From Caulobacter sp. FWC2 (lineage in GTDB: Bacteria; Pseudomonadota; Alphaproteobacteria; Caulobacterales; Caulobacteraceae), in NCBI RefSeq assembly GCF_002742625.1, contig NZ_PEBF01000001.1, forward strand, positions 310,001 through 374,000: a DNA stretch of 64,000 bases, written 5' to 3'. A program made the position numbers and the translations under genes. Each line of letters starts with the position of its first letter. Position 1 is the first letter of the stretch. Under the pieces are notes generated by a model, which did no database searches, was not told the origin of the DNA, and worked only from the letters and a program-made list of their open reading frames with translations. Below are positions 48,800 through 58,723 of this stretch, in pieces.

Positions 48800-49771
48800 C
48801 TAGGCCGTCAGCAGTCTCGGCAGCTTGAACGTGATCGTTTCCCGCGCCTCGACCAGTTCCTCGACGGAGGTGTCGAAGCGCGCCGAGATGGCGTCGATGA
48901 CGCCTTGCACCAGGTCTTCGGGGGCCGAGGCGCCGGCGGTGAGGCCCACGCGCGACACGCCATCGAACCAGGTCCAGTCGATGCCGCTGGCGTCGTCGAT
49001 CAGGTGGGCGGCGGTGGCTCCGGCCTTCAGGCCGACCTCCATCAGGCGCACCGAATTGGACGAATTCTTCGACCCGACCACCAGCACCAGTTCCGAATGT
49101 TCGGCCAGGTGCTTGACCGCGTCCTGGCGGTTGGTGGTGGCGTAGCAGATGTCTTCCTTGTGCGGGGCGGCGATCCCCGGGAAACGCTCGCGCAGCAGGG
49201 CCACCATGTCCGCCGTGTCGTCGACCGACAGGGTCGTCTGGGTCAGGAAGGCCACGTTGGCGGCGTCCTTCGGCTGCCAGGTGGCGGCGTCCTTAATGTC
49301 CTCGATCAGAGTGACCGAGCCCTCGGGCAGCTGGCCCATGGTGCCGATGACCTCGGGGTGGCCGGCGTGGCCGATCAGCACGATCTCGCGGCCGGCGTCG
49401 AAATGCTTCTGAGCCTCGACGTGGACCTTGGAGACCAGCGGGCAGGTGGCGTCCAGATAGATCATCTGGCGCGATTGGGCCTCGGCCGGGACCGACTTGG
49501 GCACGCCGTGGGCCGAGAACACCACCGGGCGGTCGTCGGGGGCCTCGGACAGTTCCTCGATGAACACCGCGCCCAAGGCCTTCAGGCGGTCGACCACGTG
49601 GCGGTTGTGGACGATCTCATGGCGCACATAGACCGGCGCGCCGAACTTCTCGACGGCGCGTTCGACGATCTGGATGGCGCGATCCACGCCGGCGCAGAAG
49701 CCGCGCGGGCTGGCCAGCACGAGCGAGATCGGGCGACGAACCGGCATGGGGGCGGGCGTATGGGCGTTCAT
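48800..49771 (-). CDS. ispH: 4-hydroxy-3-methylbut-2-enyl diphosphate reductase
   Basis: A 323-residue [4Fe-4S] enzyme of the MEP isoprenoid pathway. Three cluster cysteines lie in [23 protein letters not shown] and [21 protein letters not shown] and [14 protein letters not shown] are active-site segments. A second start at 49747 (MPVRRP) is possible. It is essential in bacteria using the MEP route. It is transcribed with thrB and rnhA on the minus strand. Confidence 0.96.
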   Translation of the reverse strand: MNAHTPAPMPVRRPISLVLASPRGFCAGVDRAIQIVERAVEKFGAPVYVRHEIVHNRHVVDRLKALGAVFIEELSEAPDDRPVVFSAHGVPKSVPAEAQSRQMIYLDATCPLVSKVHVEAQKHFDAGREIVLIGHAGHPEVIGTMGQLPEGSVTLIEDIKDAATWQPKDAANVAFLTQTTLSVDDTADMVALLRERFPGIAAPHKEDICYATTNRQDAVKHLAEHSELVLVVGSKNSSNSVRLMEVGLKAGATAAHLIDDASGIDWTWFDGVSRVGLTAGASAPEDLVQGVIDAISARFDTSVEELVEARETITFKLPRLLTA

Positions 49772-49913
49772 GCGCGGAAACTAGTCGTTCGGAGGGCCAG
49801 GCGCCAGGAGTCTGCGTCGTTGCGACGTCACGCATATGCCTTTATCAGGCTGCATGACGCCGACGGGGCTCCGTGGTCCCGCTTGGCTCTTCCTTTCTCG
49901 AACCGGACGTTTC

Positions 49914-50633
49914 ATGCGCCGCACCTTGCCGCTCGCCCTCAGCGCCCTGATGGCCTTCTCGATCGCCGCGACGGCGACGACTGTTCATGCGCAGATGGGC
50001 CCCGGCGGCGGCCAGGGCGGCGGCGGCGCCGATGACGACGGCGGCGCGGCCAAGAAGAAGAAGCGCGACGAGGAATGGAACCAGCCCAAGGCGCCGCTGC
50101 AGCAACTGCGCAACGCTGGCCCGTGTCCCTATGTGAAGGTGCTGTACGACGCCAGCCGCTATGTCGAGTTCAAGGACGGCAAGGAGGCGGCCAACCAGGC
50201 CGGCTTTACCGGCGAGATCCAGAGCATCTCGTCGGGCTGCGCCTACAAGGGCCTGGAGCCGATCAAGATCCGCATCGAAGCCCTGTTCCAGCTGGGCCGT
50301 GGTCCGAAGGCCGAGGGCGAAAAGCACGTCTATCGCTACTGGGTCGCCGTCACCGAGCGGAACCAGTCGGTGATCGCCAAGGAATATTTCGACCTGCCGG
50401 TGACCTTCGCGGCCGGTCAGGATCGCGCCTACGCGACCGACACCATCGAGCAGATCACCATTCCGCGCGCCGACGACAAGGTCAGCGGCAGCAACTTCGA
50501 GGTTCTGCTGGGCTTCGACGTGACCCCGGAAATGGCCGCCTTCAACCGTGACGGCAAGCGCTTCCGGGTCAACGCCGGCCAGACCGTACAGGCTCAGCAA
50601 GCTGGGCAAGCAGGGAACACCACCAAGCAATGA
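49914..50633 (+). CDS. Exported protein of unknown function, with Gly- and Asp-rich N-terminus
   Basis: About 239 residues. The signal peptide ([26 protein letters not shown]) is followed by a low-complexity linker ([18 protein letters not shown]) and a lysine cluster. The rest is a soluble domain ([34 protein letters not shown], then [49 protein letters not shown]). This beta-rich pattern is conserved in Caulobacterales-type proteins of unknown function; the two cysteines may pair. ATG 49914 is the first to give a clean signal peptide. Its stop overlaps the argS start (ATGA). Confidence 0.82.
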   Translation: MRRTLPLALSALMAFSIAATATTVHAQMGPGGGQGGGGADDDGGAAKKKKRDEEWNQPKAPLQQLRNAGPCPYVKVLYDASRYVEFKDGKEAANQAGFTGEIQSISSGCAYKGLEPIKIRIEALFQLGRGPKAEGEKHVYRYWVAVTERNQSVIAKEYFDLPVTFAAGQDRAYATDTIEQITIPRADDKVSGSNFEVLLGFDVTPEMAAFNRDGKRFRVNAGQTVQAQQAGQAGNTTKQ

Positions 50634-52432
50634 GCGATTTGAAGCGGTCCCTGAGCGAGGCGGCCGCGGCCGCTTTCCAGGCCGCCGGACTGCCCCCCGA
50701 ATTCGGACGCGTCACCGCCTCCGACCGTCCCGACCTGGCTGATTTCCAGTGCAACGGCGCCCTCGCGGCCGCCAAGAGCGCCAAGCGCAATCCCCGCGAG
50801 ATCGCCGTACAGGTCGTCGATATCCTCAAGGGCGACCCGCGCCTGGCCTCGGTCGAGATCGCCGGCGTCGGCTTCATCAACATGCGCGTCAGCGACGAGG
50901 CCCTCTCGGCCCGCGCCCGCGAGATCGCCGCCGACGATCGCACCGGCGCCCAGCTGCTGGAGACGCCGCGCCGGGTGCTGGTCGACTATGCCGGTCCGAA
51001 CGTGGCCAAGCCGATGCACGTGGGCCACCTGCGCGCCTCGATCATCGGCGAGTCGGTCAAGCGCCTCTATCGCTTCCGCGGCGACGACGTGGTGGGCGAC
51101 GCCCACTTCGGCGACTGGGGCTTCCAGATGGGCCTGCTGATCAGCGCCATCATGGATGAGGACGCCTTCATCAACGCCTTGATGGAGAAGCTGCCCGAGG
51201 CTCCGCGCGGCTTCAGCGCCGCCGACGAGGCCAAGGTGATGGCCGAGTTCCAGAGCCGCATCACCCTGGCCGATCTCGACCGCATCTATCCGGCCGCCTC
51301 CGTGCGCCAGAAGGAAGATCCGGCCTTCAAGGAGCGCGCCCGCAAGGCCACCGCCGAGCTGCAGAACGGTCGGTTCGGCTACCGCCTGCTGTGGCGCCAC
51401 TTCGTCAATGTCAGCCGCGTGGCCCTCGAGCGCGAGTTCCATGCGCTGGGCGTCGACTTCGACCTGTGGAAGGGCGAGAGCGACGTCAACGACCTGATCG
51501 AGCCGATGGTTCGCCAGCTGGAGGCCCAGGGTCTGCTGGTCGACGACCAGGGCGCCCGCATCGTCCGCGTGGCCCGCGAGGGCGACAAGCAGGACGTGCC
51601 GCCGCTGCTGGTGGTGTCGTCGGAAGGCTCTGCCATGTACGGCACGACCGACCTGGCCACCATCCTGGACCGCCGCAAGTCGTTCGACCCGCACCTGATC
51701 CTCTACTGCGTGGACCAGCGCCAGGCCCTGCACTTCGAGACCGTGTTCCGCGCCGCCTATCTGGCCGGCTACGCCGCCGACGGTTCGCTGGAGCACATCG
51801 GCTTCGGCACCATGAACGGCACGGACGGCAAGCCCTTCAAGACCCGCGCCGGCGGCGTCCTGAAGCTGCACGACCTGATCGAGATGGCCCGCGAAAAGGC
51901 CCGCGAGCGCCTGCGCGAAGCCGGCCTCGGCGCCGAGCTGACCGAGGAGCAGTTCGAGGACACCGCCCACAAGGTCGGCGTGGCGGCCCTGAAGTTCGCC
52001 GACCTGCAGAACTTCCGCGGCACCTCGTACGTCTTCGACCTCGACCGCTTCACCAGCTTCGAGGGCAAGACCGGCCCGTACCTGCTGTACCAGTCGGTGC
52101 GCATCAAGAGCGTGCTGCGCCGCGCCGCCGAGGCCGGCGCCGTCGCCGGCCGCATCGTGATCCACGAGCCGGCCGAGCGGGACCTGGCCATGCTGCTAGA
52201 CGCCTTCGAGGGCGCCCTGCAGGAGGCCTACGACAAGAAGGCCCCCAACTTCGTGGCCGAGCACGCCTACAAGCTGGCTCAGTCGTTCTCGAAGTTCTAC
52301 GCGGCCTGCCCGATCGTCAGCGCCGACACCGAGGAACTGCGGGCTTCGCGCCTGACCCTGGCCGAGACCACCCTGCGCCAACTGGTGCTGGCCCTCGACC
52401 TGCTCGGGATCGAAGCGCCGGAACGGATGTAG
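50630..52432 (+). CDS. argS: Arginine--tRNA ligase
   Basis: A 600-residue class I aminoacyl-tRNA synthetase. The HIGH motif is HVGHLRAS. The N-terminal Add-1 domain covers residues 1-110, [17 protein letters not shown] is the KMSK-like region of the bacterial type, and the C-terminal DALR domain contains [19 protein letters not shown]. It starts within the stop codon of the preceding exported-protein gene, so it is translationally coupled to it. No tRNA gene is nearby. Confidence 0.97.
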   Translation: MSDLKRSLSEAAAAAFQAAGLPPEFGRVTASDRPDLADFQCNGALAAAKSAKRNPREIAVQVVDILKGDPRLASVEIAGVGFINMRVSDEALSARAREIAADDRTGAQLLETPRRVLVDYAGPNVAKPMHVGHLRASIIGESVKRLYRFRGDDVVGDAHFGDWGFQMGLLISAIMDEDAFINALMEKLPEAPRGFSAADEAKVMAEFQSRITLADLDRIYPAASVRQKEDPAFKERARKATAELQNGRFGYRLLWRHFVNVSRVALEREFHALGVDFDLWKGESDVNDLIEPMVRQLEAQGLLVDDQGARIVRVAREGDKQDVPPLLVVSSEGSAMYGTTDLATILDRRKSFDPHLILYCVDQRQALHFETVFRAAYLAGYAADGSLEHIGFGTMNGTDGKPFKTRAGGVLKLHDLIEMAREKARERLREAGLGAELTEEQFEDTAHKVGVAALKFADLQNFRGTSYVFDLDRFTSFEGKTGPYLLYQSVRIKSVLRRAAEAGAVAGRIVIHEPAERDLAMLLDAFEGALQEAYDKKAPNFVAEHAYKLAQSFSKFYAACPIVSADTEELRASRLTLAETTLRQLVLALDLLGIEAPERM

Positions 52433-52449
52433 ACCCGTCGGCCGTCTAA

Positions 52450-54228
52450 TCAGGCGGCCAGGGCCCTTTCACAGTCCTTCAGGTCGAAACGGGCGACGAG
52501 CTGGGCCAACTGGCTGGCCTCCTGGGTCAGGCTGTGGCTGGCGGCCGTGGTTTGCTCGACCATCGCCGCGTTCTGTTGCGTGGCTTGATCCATCTGGCCG
52601 ACCGCGGTGTTGACCTCGCCGAGGCTGGTGGCCTGGTTTCGCGCGGCTTCGGCGATTTTCTCGGCCAGATCCTGGATCTTGCCGAACTGTTCGACGACGT
52701 CGGTCAGTTCCTCGCCGACGCGGCCGACAAGGCCGACGCCGTTTTCGACGCTGCGCGATGCCTCCGAGACCAGGGTCTTGATCTCCTTGGCCGCGTCGGC
52801 CGAACGCTGGGCCAGCGCGCGGACTTCCTGCGCGACCACGGCGAAGCCGCGTCCGGCCTCTCCGGCCCGAGCGGCCTCGACGCCCGCGTTCAAGGCCAGC
52901 AGGTTGGTCTGGAACGCGATCTCGTCGATCACCGTGATGATCTGACCGATCTTGCGCGACGAGGTGTCGATATCCTCCATGGCCGTGACGGCCTGCTCGG
53001 CGACCTCGCTGGACTTGCTCACCAGTTCCCGACCGCGCGTGACCTCCTGCCGCGCCTCGCGGGCGTTCTCGGCGGTCTGCCGCACCGTGCTGGTCACGTC
53101 GTGCAGAGCCGCCGAGGTCTCTTCCAGCGTCGCCGCCTGCAGCTCGGTCCGGCGCGCCAGATCGTCGGCGGCGATCGTGATTTCCTTGGACCCCGCGCCA
53201 ACAGCCGAGGCGCAGTTGACCACTTGGCCGATCGTGTCGCGAAGCGTCGCCACCGAGACGTTGAAATTGTCGCGAAGGCCTTCGAACTCCTCGGGAAAGG
53301 CCTGGTCGATGCGCTGCTTGAGGTCGCCGGCGGCCAGCCGGCGCAGGCCTTCGTCCAGCGACTGGATCATCTCTGACCGGCGACCGCGCGCGGACTGCTC
53401 GGCCTCCTCGCGGGCGCGTTCCCAGGTGGCCTGCTCGCGGGCGCGTTCGCCGGCGAGGGCGCTGCGGCGCTCGATCGCGGCGGCGCGGAACACCGAAATG
53501 GCGGCCGCCATCTCGCCGACCTCGTCGCGGCGGCCCAGCATCGGGGGCTCCTCCGAATAGTCCCCCGCCGCCAAGCGGCTCATATAGGCGGCGATGCGCG
53601 AGAGGGGGGTCACGATCCGGGCCTTGAGGCTGGCGACGCCCACGATCACCAGCGCCACCATCGCCACGGCCACGGCCGTAAGCAGGCTGATCACAAGCAT
53701 GACGGACGACCTGGCCTCGGCGGCGGCGGCGTCGACCATGGCCCGCGCCTCGACCGTCAGGCCGTCGATGATCTTGCGGTGATTGTTGTAGCGGGCTTCC
53801 AGCTTGGCGATCGTCGTGTTGATTGCGATGACATCGCCCGACCGCACGGCCGGCGCGTAGGCCTGATCGATCAGGGTCCAGAAGCTCGTCACCTCGCGGT
53901 CCGACTGGTCCAGCATAGTCTTGGCCTTCGCCGTGATCGAAGCGGTCAGCCAGTAGGCGCGGCGGGTGTCGTAGTCGGCGCGCAGGCTCTTCAGTTTGGC
54001 GAGCGTGGCTTCGGCGCCTGAGGCGTCCTCGGCGCCCTGCCGCACGACCAGCATGGCCTCGACCAGATAGAGGGGCGGCGGCAGGATGTCGGCGACGAGG
54101 TCGTAGGCCTGGGTCTGCCGCTGCGAGACCGGCCCGCCTACGCGCAGGTGCATCAAGGCCAGGGCCGCGACAATCATGGCCACCATGAAGCCGGCCAATA
54201 GCGCGCCGCCGAAAAAGGCCCATCGCAT
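52450..54228 (-). CDS. Methyl-accepting chemotaxis protein with two HAMP-like segments
   Basis: A 592-residue chemoreceptor. It has an N-terminal membrane helix (about 5-28), a helical periplasmic sensor (about 28-185) and a second membrane helix (about 186-210). HAMP regions follow: the first at about 212-265 ([22 protein letters not shown]), the second at about 300-350 ([21 protein letters not shown]). The cytoplasmic hairpin is [23 protein letters not shown]. There is no CheR-binding pentapeptide at the end; instead the last residues are ERALAA, a ClpX-type C-terminus like that of the ssrA tag. A CtrA-like box lies upstream. Confidence 0.93.
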   Translation of the reverse strand: MRWAFFGGALLAGFMVAMIVAALALMHLRVGGPVSQRQTQAYDLVADILPPPLYLVEAMLVVRQGAEDASGAEATLAKLKSLRADYDTRRAYWLTASITAKAKTMLDQSDREVTSFWTLIDQAYAPAVRSGDVIAINTTIAKLEARYNNHRKIIDGLTVEARAMVDAAAAEARSSVMLVISLLTAVAVAMVALVIVGVASLKARIVTPLSRIAAYMSRLAAGDYSEEPPMLGRRDEVGEMAAAISVFRAAAIERRSALAGERAREQATWERAREEAEQSARGRRSEMIQSLDEGLRRLAAGDLKQRIDQAFPEEFEGLRDNFNVSVATLRDTIGQVVNCASAVGAGSKEITIAADDLARRTELQAATLEETSAALHDVTSTVRQTAENAREARQEVTRGRELVSKSSEVAEQAVTAMEDIDTSSRKIGQIITVIDEIAFQTNLLALNAGVEAARAGEAGRGFAVVAQEVRALAQRSADAAKEIKTLVSEASRSVENGVGLVGRVGEELTDVVEQFGKIQDLAEKIAEAARNQATSLGEVNTAVGQMDQATQQNAAMVEQTTAASHSLTQEASQLAQLVARFDLKDCERALAA

Positions 54229-54315
54229 CTTTAAAGCGCAAGGTCATCGTGCCGTCTCAAGTTGTGGATGGGTGGGTAAGCTTGACCTTAGGAATTCATC
54301 CTCTTCCGCGATCTA

Positions 54316-54331
54316 TTAATCCGGCTGTAAC
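54316..54331. promoter_or_regulatory. CtrA-like box between the chemoreceptor and protease genes
   Basis: TTAA-TCCGGCT-GTAAC matches the TTAA-N7-TTAAC consensus of the cell-cycle regulator CtrA in all but one base. It lies 88 bases from the chemoreceptor start and 46 bases from the protease start, in a suitable position for either. Confidence 0.4.
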
Positions 54332-54376
54332 TAGTTCTGCGGCGGAACGTCTCAGGCGCGGGTTCGCGGGGAAGCT

Positions 54377-56899
54377 ATGAACAAGAAGATCATCGCCATG
54401 CTGATGGCCGGCGTCTGCGTCAGCGCGATCAACTCGCCGGCCCTCGCCGAGAAGGCCAAGTCCCCCGATAAGAAGTCCGACAAGTATGCCGACGCCATCG
54501 CCGGCCTAGAGCGCAAGGACGGCCTGCTGCCGGTCTTTGTCGACAAGAAGGATGGCAAGATCCTGGTGCTGCTGCCCAAGCCGGGCGCGGATGGGATCGC
54601 CGGACGTTATATCTACCAGACCTATCTGCGGGCCGGCCTGGGCTCGAACCCGACCGGGCTGGATCGCTCGGCCCCAGGCGACACCCAGATCATCGCCTTC
54701 CGCCGCGTGGGCGGCAAGGTGATCGCCCAGTACGAGAACTGGGGCTTTTCCGCCGCGCGCGGCTCGGTCGACGAGCAGAAGGCGGTGGCCGACTCGTTCC
54801 CGGTCTCCAGCGTCTGGTCGAACGCCATCGAGGCCGAGAGCCCGGACGGCGGCCTGCTGGTCGACGTGACCAGCTTCCTGACCCGTGACGCGCAAGGCGT
54901 CGCCAAGACCTTGAAGCGCAGCAAGCAGGGCGACTTTCGCCTGAACGACGGCCTGTCCTACGCCGACACGGGCGCCGTGAACGTCTTCCCGCTGAACGTC
55001 GAGCTGGAGGCGGTCGAGACCTTCGTCGGCGATGATCCGGGTTCGGAGGTTCGTGGCATCGTTCCCGATCCGCGCAACGTGACCCTGGCCCTGCACCACT
55101 CGCTCGTGGCCCTGCCCGAGCCGGGCTATCAGCCGCGCCAGAACGACCCGCGCGTGGGTGTCATCGACCACACCGTCGCCGACTATTCGGCGCCGCTGGG
55201 CGAGCCGCTGGTCTATCGGCTGGTCCACCGCTTCCGCCTGGAAAAGACCGATCCGAGCGCCGCCCGCTCGCCGGTCAAGAAGCCGATCGTCTTCTATGTC
55301 GACCGCGCCGCGCCGGAGCCGGTGCGCTCGGCCCTGATCGAGGGCGGCCGGTGGTGGAACCAGGCCTTCGAGGCCGCCGGCTTCATCGACGCCTTCAAGG
55401 TCGAGCTGCTGCCCGAGGGCGTCAGCCCGCTGGACGCCCGCTACAGCGTCGTCAATTGGGTGCACCGCCAGACGCGCGGCTGGTCGTACGGCCATGCTGT
55501 GGTTGATCCGCGCACGGGCGAGATCATCAAGGGCGACGTTCTGCTGGGCTCGCAGCGCGTCCGCCAGGACCGGATGATCTTCGAGGGGCTCGAGGGTGCG
55601 ACCGCGACCGGCCAGGGCGGTCCCAACGATCCAATCGAGATTTCGCTGGCCCGCCTGCGTCAGCTGGCCCCGCACGAGATCGGCCACTCGATCGGCCTGC
55701 AGCACAATTTCGCCGCCAGCACCTATGGCGACCGGGCCTCGGTGATGGACTATCCGGCTCCCAGGATCGCCATCAAGGGCGGCCAGCTGGACTTCTCTGA
55801 CGCCTATGGGCGCGGCGTGGGCGCCTGGGACAAGTTCGTGATCGACTGGCTGTACGGCGTCACCCCGGCCGGCGCCGACGAGAAGGCTTGGCTGAAGGCC
55901 AAGGCCGACAAGAGCCAGGCCGACGGCCTGCGCTATGTCTCCGACGAGGACGCCCGGGGCTCCGATACGCCGCATCCGGTCGGCGCGGTCTGGGACAACG
56001 GTTCCGATCCGGTCGTCGAACTCGACCATCTTATGGCCGTGCGCAAGATCGCCCTTGACCGCTTCGGCCTGGGCAACCTCCCCAAGGGCGGGTCGGTGGC
56101 CGACCTGCGCCGCGTGATCGTGCCGATCTACATCTTCCACCGCTACCAGGTCGACGCGACGGCCAAGCTGGTTGGCGGCGTCGACTTCACCTACGCCGCC
56201 GAGGGCGATGGCCATGAGGCCAGCAAGATCGTCCCGCCCGCCCGTCAAGCTGCCGCTATCGACGCCCTGCTGCGGACGCTGACGCCGGCCGCGCTGGATC
56301 TCTCCGACAAGACGCTGGACGTCCTGACCTCGGGCCAGTCGCAGGGCAATGACAAGGCCAATGATATCGAGACCTTCGGCCCTGGGCCGGTCTTCGACCT
56401 GCCGGCGACGGCGGATGTCGCCGCCGACCTCGTCTGGGGCGACCTGTTCGCGCCGGCGCGCCTGAACCGTCTGATGGAGGCCAAGCGTCGCGACGCCGCC
56501 CAGCCGGGCGTCGAGGGGCTGATGGACAAGGCGCTGGCCTTCGCCGCCTTTGACGGCCAAATGGCCGCTGGAAAGGCGGTCGGTCGCCAGGCCGAGCTGG
56601 CCCGCCGCGTCCGCCAGCGGATGGTGGTCAACCTGGCCAACGCCCTGGGCGACAAGGACCTGTCCCCGACTGCCGCCGCGGTGATCCGCGCGCGTCTGGC
56701 CGACTGGGGCAAGGGCCTTAAGGCCGTGGCCCCCGCCGACGCCGCCGATCGCGCCCAGGCCCGCGCCCTGGCCGGCGTCGTCACCGACGAGAGCGGCGAT
56801 CGCCTGGCCGCGTTGATCGAGGACGGCAAGGCCAAGGTCGCCATCCCGCCCGGCCCGCCGATCGGCGAGGACGACTGGTTTGGAGGTATCGGCCTCTGA
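54377..56899 (+). CDS. Large exported zinc metalloprotease (DUF5117/DUF4953 type)
   Basis: An 840-residue protein with a signal peptide (MNKKIIAMLMAGVCVSAINSPALA). The N-terminal DUF5117-like region covers about 30-200. A metzincin-like active site, APHEIGHSIGLQHNFAAS (HExxHxxGxxH), lies near residue 435-452 with a Met-turn SVMDYPAPRI. A DUF4953-type C-terminal region follows. Such proteins are common in Bacteroidetes and Caulobacter-like bacteria and are presumed periplasmic or surface peptidases. RBS GGGGAAG precedes ATG 54377. A hairpin lies just after the stop. Confidence 0.93.
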   Translation: MNKKIIAMLMAGVCVSAINSPALAEKAKSPDKKSDKYADAIAGLERKDGLLPVFVDKKDGKILVLLPKPGADGIAGRYIYQTYLRAGLGSNPTGLDRSAPGDTQIIAFRRVGGKVIAQYENWGFSAARGSVDEQKAVADSFPVSSVWSNAIEAESPDGGLLVDVTSFLTRDAQGVAKTLKRSKQGDFRLNDGLSYADTGAVNVFPLNVELEAVETFVGDDPGSEVRGIVPDPRNVTLALHHSLVALPEPGYQPRQNDPRVGVIDHTVADYSAPLGEPLVYRLVHRFRLEKTDPSAARSPVKKPIVFYVDRAAPEPVRSALIEGGRWWNQAFEAAGFIDAFKVELLPEGVSPLDARYSVVNWVHRQTRGWSYGHAVVDPRTGEIIKGDVLLGSQRVRQDRMIFEGLEGATATGQGGPNDPIEISLARLRQLAPHEIGHSIGLQHNFAASTYGDRASVMDYPAPRIAIKGGQLDFSDAYGRGVGAWDKFVIDWLYGVTPAGADEKAWLKAKADKSQADGLRYVSDEDARGSDTPHPVGAVWDNGSDPVVELDHLMAVRKIALDRFGLGNLPKGGSVADLRRVIVPIYIFHRYQVDATAKLVGGVDFTYAAEGDGHEASKIVPPARQAAAIDALLRTLTPAALDLSDKTLDVLTSGQSQGNDKANDIETFGPGPVFDLPATADVAADLVWGDLFAPARLNRLMEAKRRDAAQPGVEGLMDKALAFAAFDGQMAAGKAVGRQAELARRVRQRMVVNLANALGDKDLSPTAAAVIRARLADWGKGLKAVAPADAADRAQARALAGVVTDESGDRLAALIEDGKAKVAIPPGPPIGEDDWFGGIGL

Positions 56900-56906
56900 C
56901 GTGGCA

Positions 56907-56929
56907 GGCCGTGCTTGACTCGCACGGCC
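56907..56929 (+). terminator. Hairpin after the metalloprotease gene
   Basis: GGCCGTGC and GCACGGCC form a perfect 8-bp stem around the loop TTGACTC, eight bases after the stop. The loop TTGACT also resembles a promoter -35, so the element may serve both the end of this gene and the start of the gcv transcript. Confidence 0.5.
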
Positions 56930-56950
56930 GCCTCCCGCATCACCCCGACG

Positions 56951-57140
56951 ACTCTCGCGGGAGACATCGGGATTCGTCCCGAGGCCGAAGGCGCAACCGC
57001 CCCGGAAACGCTCAGGCAAAAGGACCGCGCGGGTTTAGGAACGCTGGAAAGAAGCCTCCCGAAAGGGCGGCTCGCCGAAGGAGCAAGGCCATGCGAATGG
57101 CCGGAATCTCTCAGGCCTAAGGGACAGCGGGGGCGCGACC
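56951..57140 (+). promoter_or_regulatory. Tandem glycine riboswitch of the gcv operon
   Basis: Two similar aptamer cores occur in a row. The first has CGGGAGACATCGGG, then AGGCCGAAGGCGCAACCGCC and CTCAGGCAAAAGGACCGCG. The second has GGCTCGCCGAAGGAGCAAGG, then AATCTCTCAGGCCTAAGGGAC. These are the GCCGAAGG...GCAA and CAGGCAAAAGGAC/CAGGCCTAAGGGAC signatures of the gcvT RNA. The element ends about 48 bases before the GTG start of gcvT. Glycine binding would raise expression of the cleavage genes; it is an 'on' switch in characterised examples. Confidence 0.95.
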
Positions 57141-57188
57141 AGTCGGCGAGAGCCGACCGTCTCGCCGACCCCGTTTGGAGCCCGTCCA

Positions 57189-58316
57189 GTGTCCGACCAA
57201 GACCTCAAGAAGACCCCGCTCTTCGACGCCCACGTGGCGCTGGGCGCCCGCATGGTGCCGTTCGCGGGCTATTCCATGCCTGTGCAGTACAAGGACGGGG
57301 TGCTGAAGGAGCACCTGTGGACCCGCGAGCACGCCGGCCTGTTCGACGTTTCGCACATGGGCCAGGCCCGCCTGCGCTGTGCCAATGGTGACACGAGCCC
57401 GGCCAAGAGCTTCGAGAAGGTGGTCTCGGCCGACTACCAGGGCCTGAAGCCCGGCAAGCAGCGCTATGGCGTGCTGCTCAACGCGGAGGGCGGGATCATC
57501 GACGACCTGATGACCGCGCGTCCCGACGACGACGGCCTGTTCGTGGTGGTCAACGGCGCCTGCAAGGACAACGACTACAAGATCATCGCGCAGGCCCTGG
57601 CCGGCGAAGCCACGGTGACCCGCCTGGAGGACCGCGCGCTGCTGGCGCTGCAAGGTCCCGAGGCCGCCGCCGTTCTGGCCGCTCACGTTCCAGAAGCCGC
57701 CGGCATGGTGTTCATGGACACGCTGGCCCTGACCGCGTTCGGCGTCGACGCGATCATTTCGCGCTCGGGCTATACCGGCGAGGACGGCTACGAGATCTCG
57801 GTCCCGGCCGACGCCGCGACGCGCATCTGGAACACCCTGCTGGCCGACGAGCGCGTCAAGCCGATCGGCCTGGGCGCGCGCGACAGCCTGCGCCTGGAGG
57901 CCGGTCTGCCGCTGTACGGCCACGACCTGGACGAGACCGTCTCGCCGATCGAGGGCGGGCTGAACTTCGCCGTTGGCAAGTCGCGCCGCGAGGCCGGCGA
58001 CTATCTGGGCGCGGCCCGGATCGCCAAGGAACTGGCCGGCGAACTGTCGCGCGTCCGCGTCAATCTGAAGGTGCTGGAAGGCGCCCCGGCCCGCGAAGGC
58101 GCCGAGATCGCTGACGAAGCAGGCAATGTCATCGGCAAGGTGACCAGCGGCGGCTTCGCCCCCAGCCTGGGCTTCCCCATCGCCATCGGTTTCGCCCCGC
58201 CGGCCTATGCCGCGATCGGAACCAAGTTGAAAGTCATCGTGCGAGGCAAACAGGCGGCCGCTGAAGTGGTCGCCACGCCGTTCGTGCCGAACCGTTACGT
58301 CCGCAAACTCTCATAA
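57189..58316 (+). CDS. gcvT: Aminomethyltransferase, glycine cleavage T protein
   Basis: A 375-residue folate-dependent enzyme of the glycine cleavage complex. The start is GTG (57189). LFDAHVALGARMVPFAGYSMPVQY, GLFDVSHMGQARL and SRSGYTGEDGYEIS (with the aspartate contact to folate) are family motifs, and GLNFAVGKSRREAGDYLG follows. It is the first gene of gcvT-gcvH-gcvPA-gcvPB, under control of the glycine riboswitch. Spacing to gcvH is 12 bases. Confidence 0.97.
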   Translation: MSDQDLKKTPLFDAHVALGARMVPFAGYSMPVQYKDGVLKEHLWTREHAGLFDVSHMGQARLRCANGDTSPAKSFEKVVSADYQGLKPGKQRYGVLLNAEGGIIDDLMTARPDDDGLFVVVNGACKDNDYKIIAQALAGEATVTRLEDRALLALQGPEAAAVLAAHVPEAAGMVFMDTLALTAFGVDAIISRSGYTGEDGYEISVPADAATRIWNTLLADERVKPIGLGARDSLRLEAGLPLYGHDLDETVSPIEGGLNFAVGKSRREAGDYLGAARIAKELAGELSRVRVNLKVLEGAPAREGAEIADEAGNVIGKVTSGGFAPSLGFPIAIGFAPPAYAAIGTKLKVIVRGKQAAAEVVATPFVPNRYVRKLS

Positions 58317-58328
58317 GGGCCGACAGAG

Positions 58329-58694
58329 ATGCGTTTCACCAAAGATCATGAATGGGTCGTCGTTCAGGGCGACGTCGCCACGGTCGGCATCACCGCCTAC
58401 GCCGCCGAGCAACTGGGCGACGTGGTGTTCGTCGAGGTTCCGGAAGCCGGCAAGACCGTGAAGCAGGGCGAGAACCTCGCCGTCGTCGAGAGCGTCAAGG
58501 CCGCCTCGGACGTCTACGCCCCGGTGTCGGGCGAGGTCGTTGAGGGCAATGCCGAGCTGGGCGATGCGCCGGAAACCGTCAACGCCCTGCCGGAAAGCGG
58601 CGGCTGGTTCGCCAAGATCAAGCTGTCGAACCCGGCCGAGGTCGACGCCCTGATGGACCGCGACGCGTACGAAGCGTTCCTGAGCACCCTCTAA
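58329..58694 (+). CDS. gcvH: Glycine cleavage H protein
   Basis: A 121-residue lipoyl carrier. The lipoyl lysine lies in [19 protein letters not shown], with the usual glycine 10-12 residues after it. The N-terminus [10 protein letters not shown] and the C-terminal [12 protein letters not shown] are typical. It shuttles the aminomethyl group between P and T proteins. The gap to gcvPA is 29 bases. Confidence 0.98.
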   Translation: MRFTKDHEWVVVQGDVATVGITAYAAEQLGDVVFVEVPEAGKTVKQGENLAVVESVKAASDVYAPVSGEVVEGNAELGDAPETVNALPESGGWFAKIKLSNPAEVDALMDRDAYEAFLSTL

Positions 58695-58723
58695 AAACGT
58701 CCGCCTCCTCGCGAAAGCAGATC

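Noticed and set aside
52469..54247. An alternative frame of 592 codons nearly identical in extent to the chemoreceptor
   Set aside because: It is the same strand in another frame, with an Arg/Gly-rich translation and no domains; the chemoreceptor frame has membrane helices, HAMP and the signalling hairpin.
54334..54348. GTTC-N7-GAAC upstream of the metalloprotease, resembling an SOS box
   Set aside because: Caulobacter-type LexA sites are direct GTTC-N7-GTTC repeats. The inverted form is not the expected signal and there is no DNA repair gene nearby.
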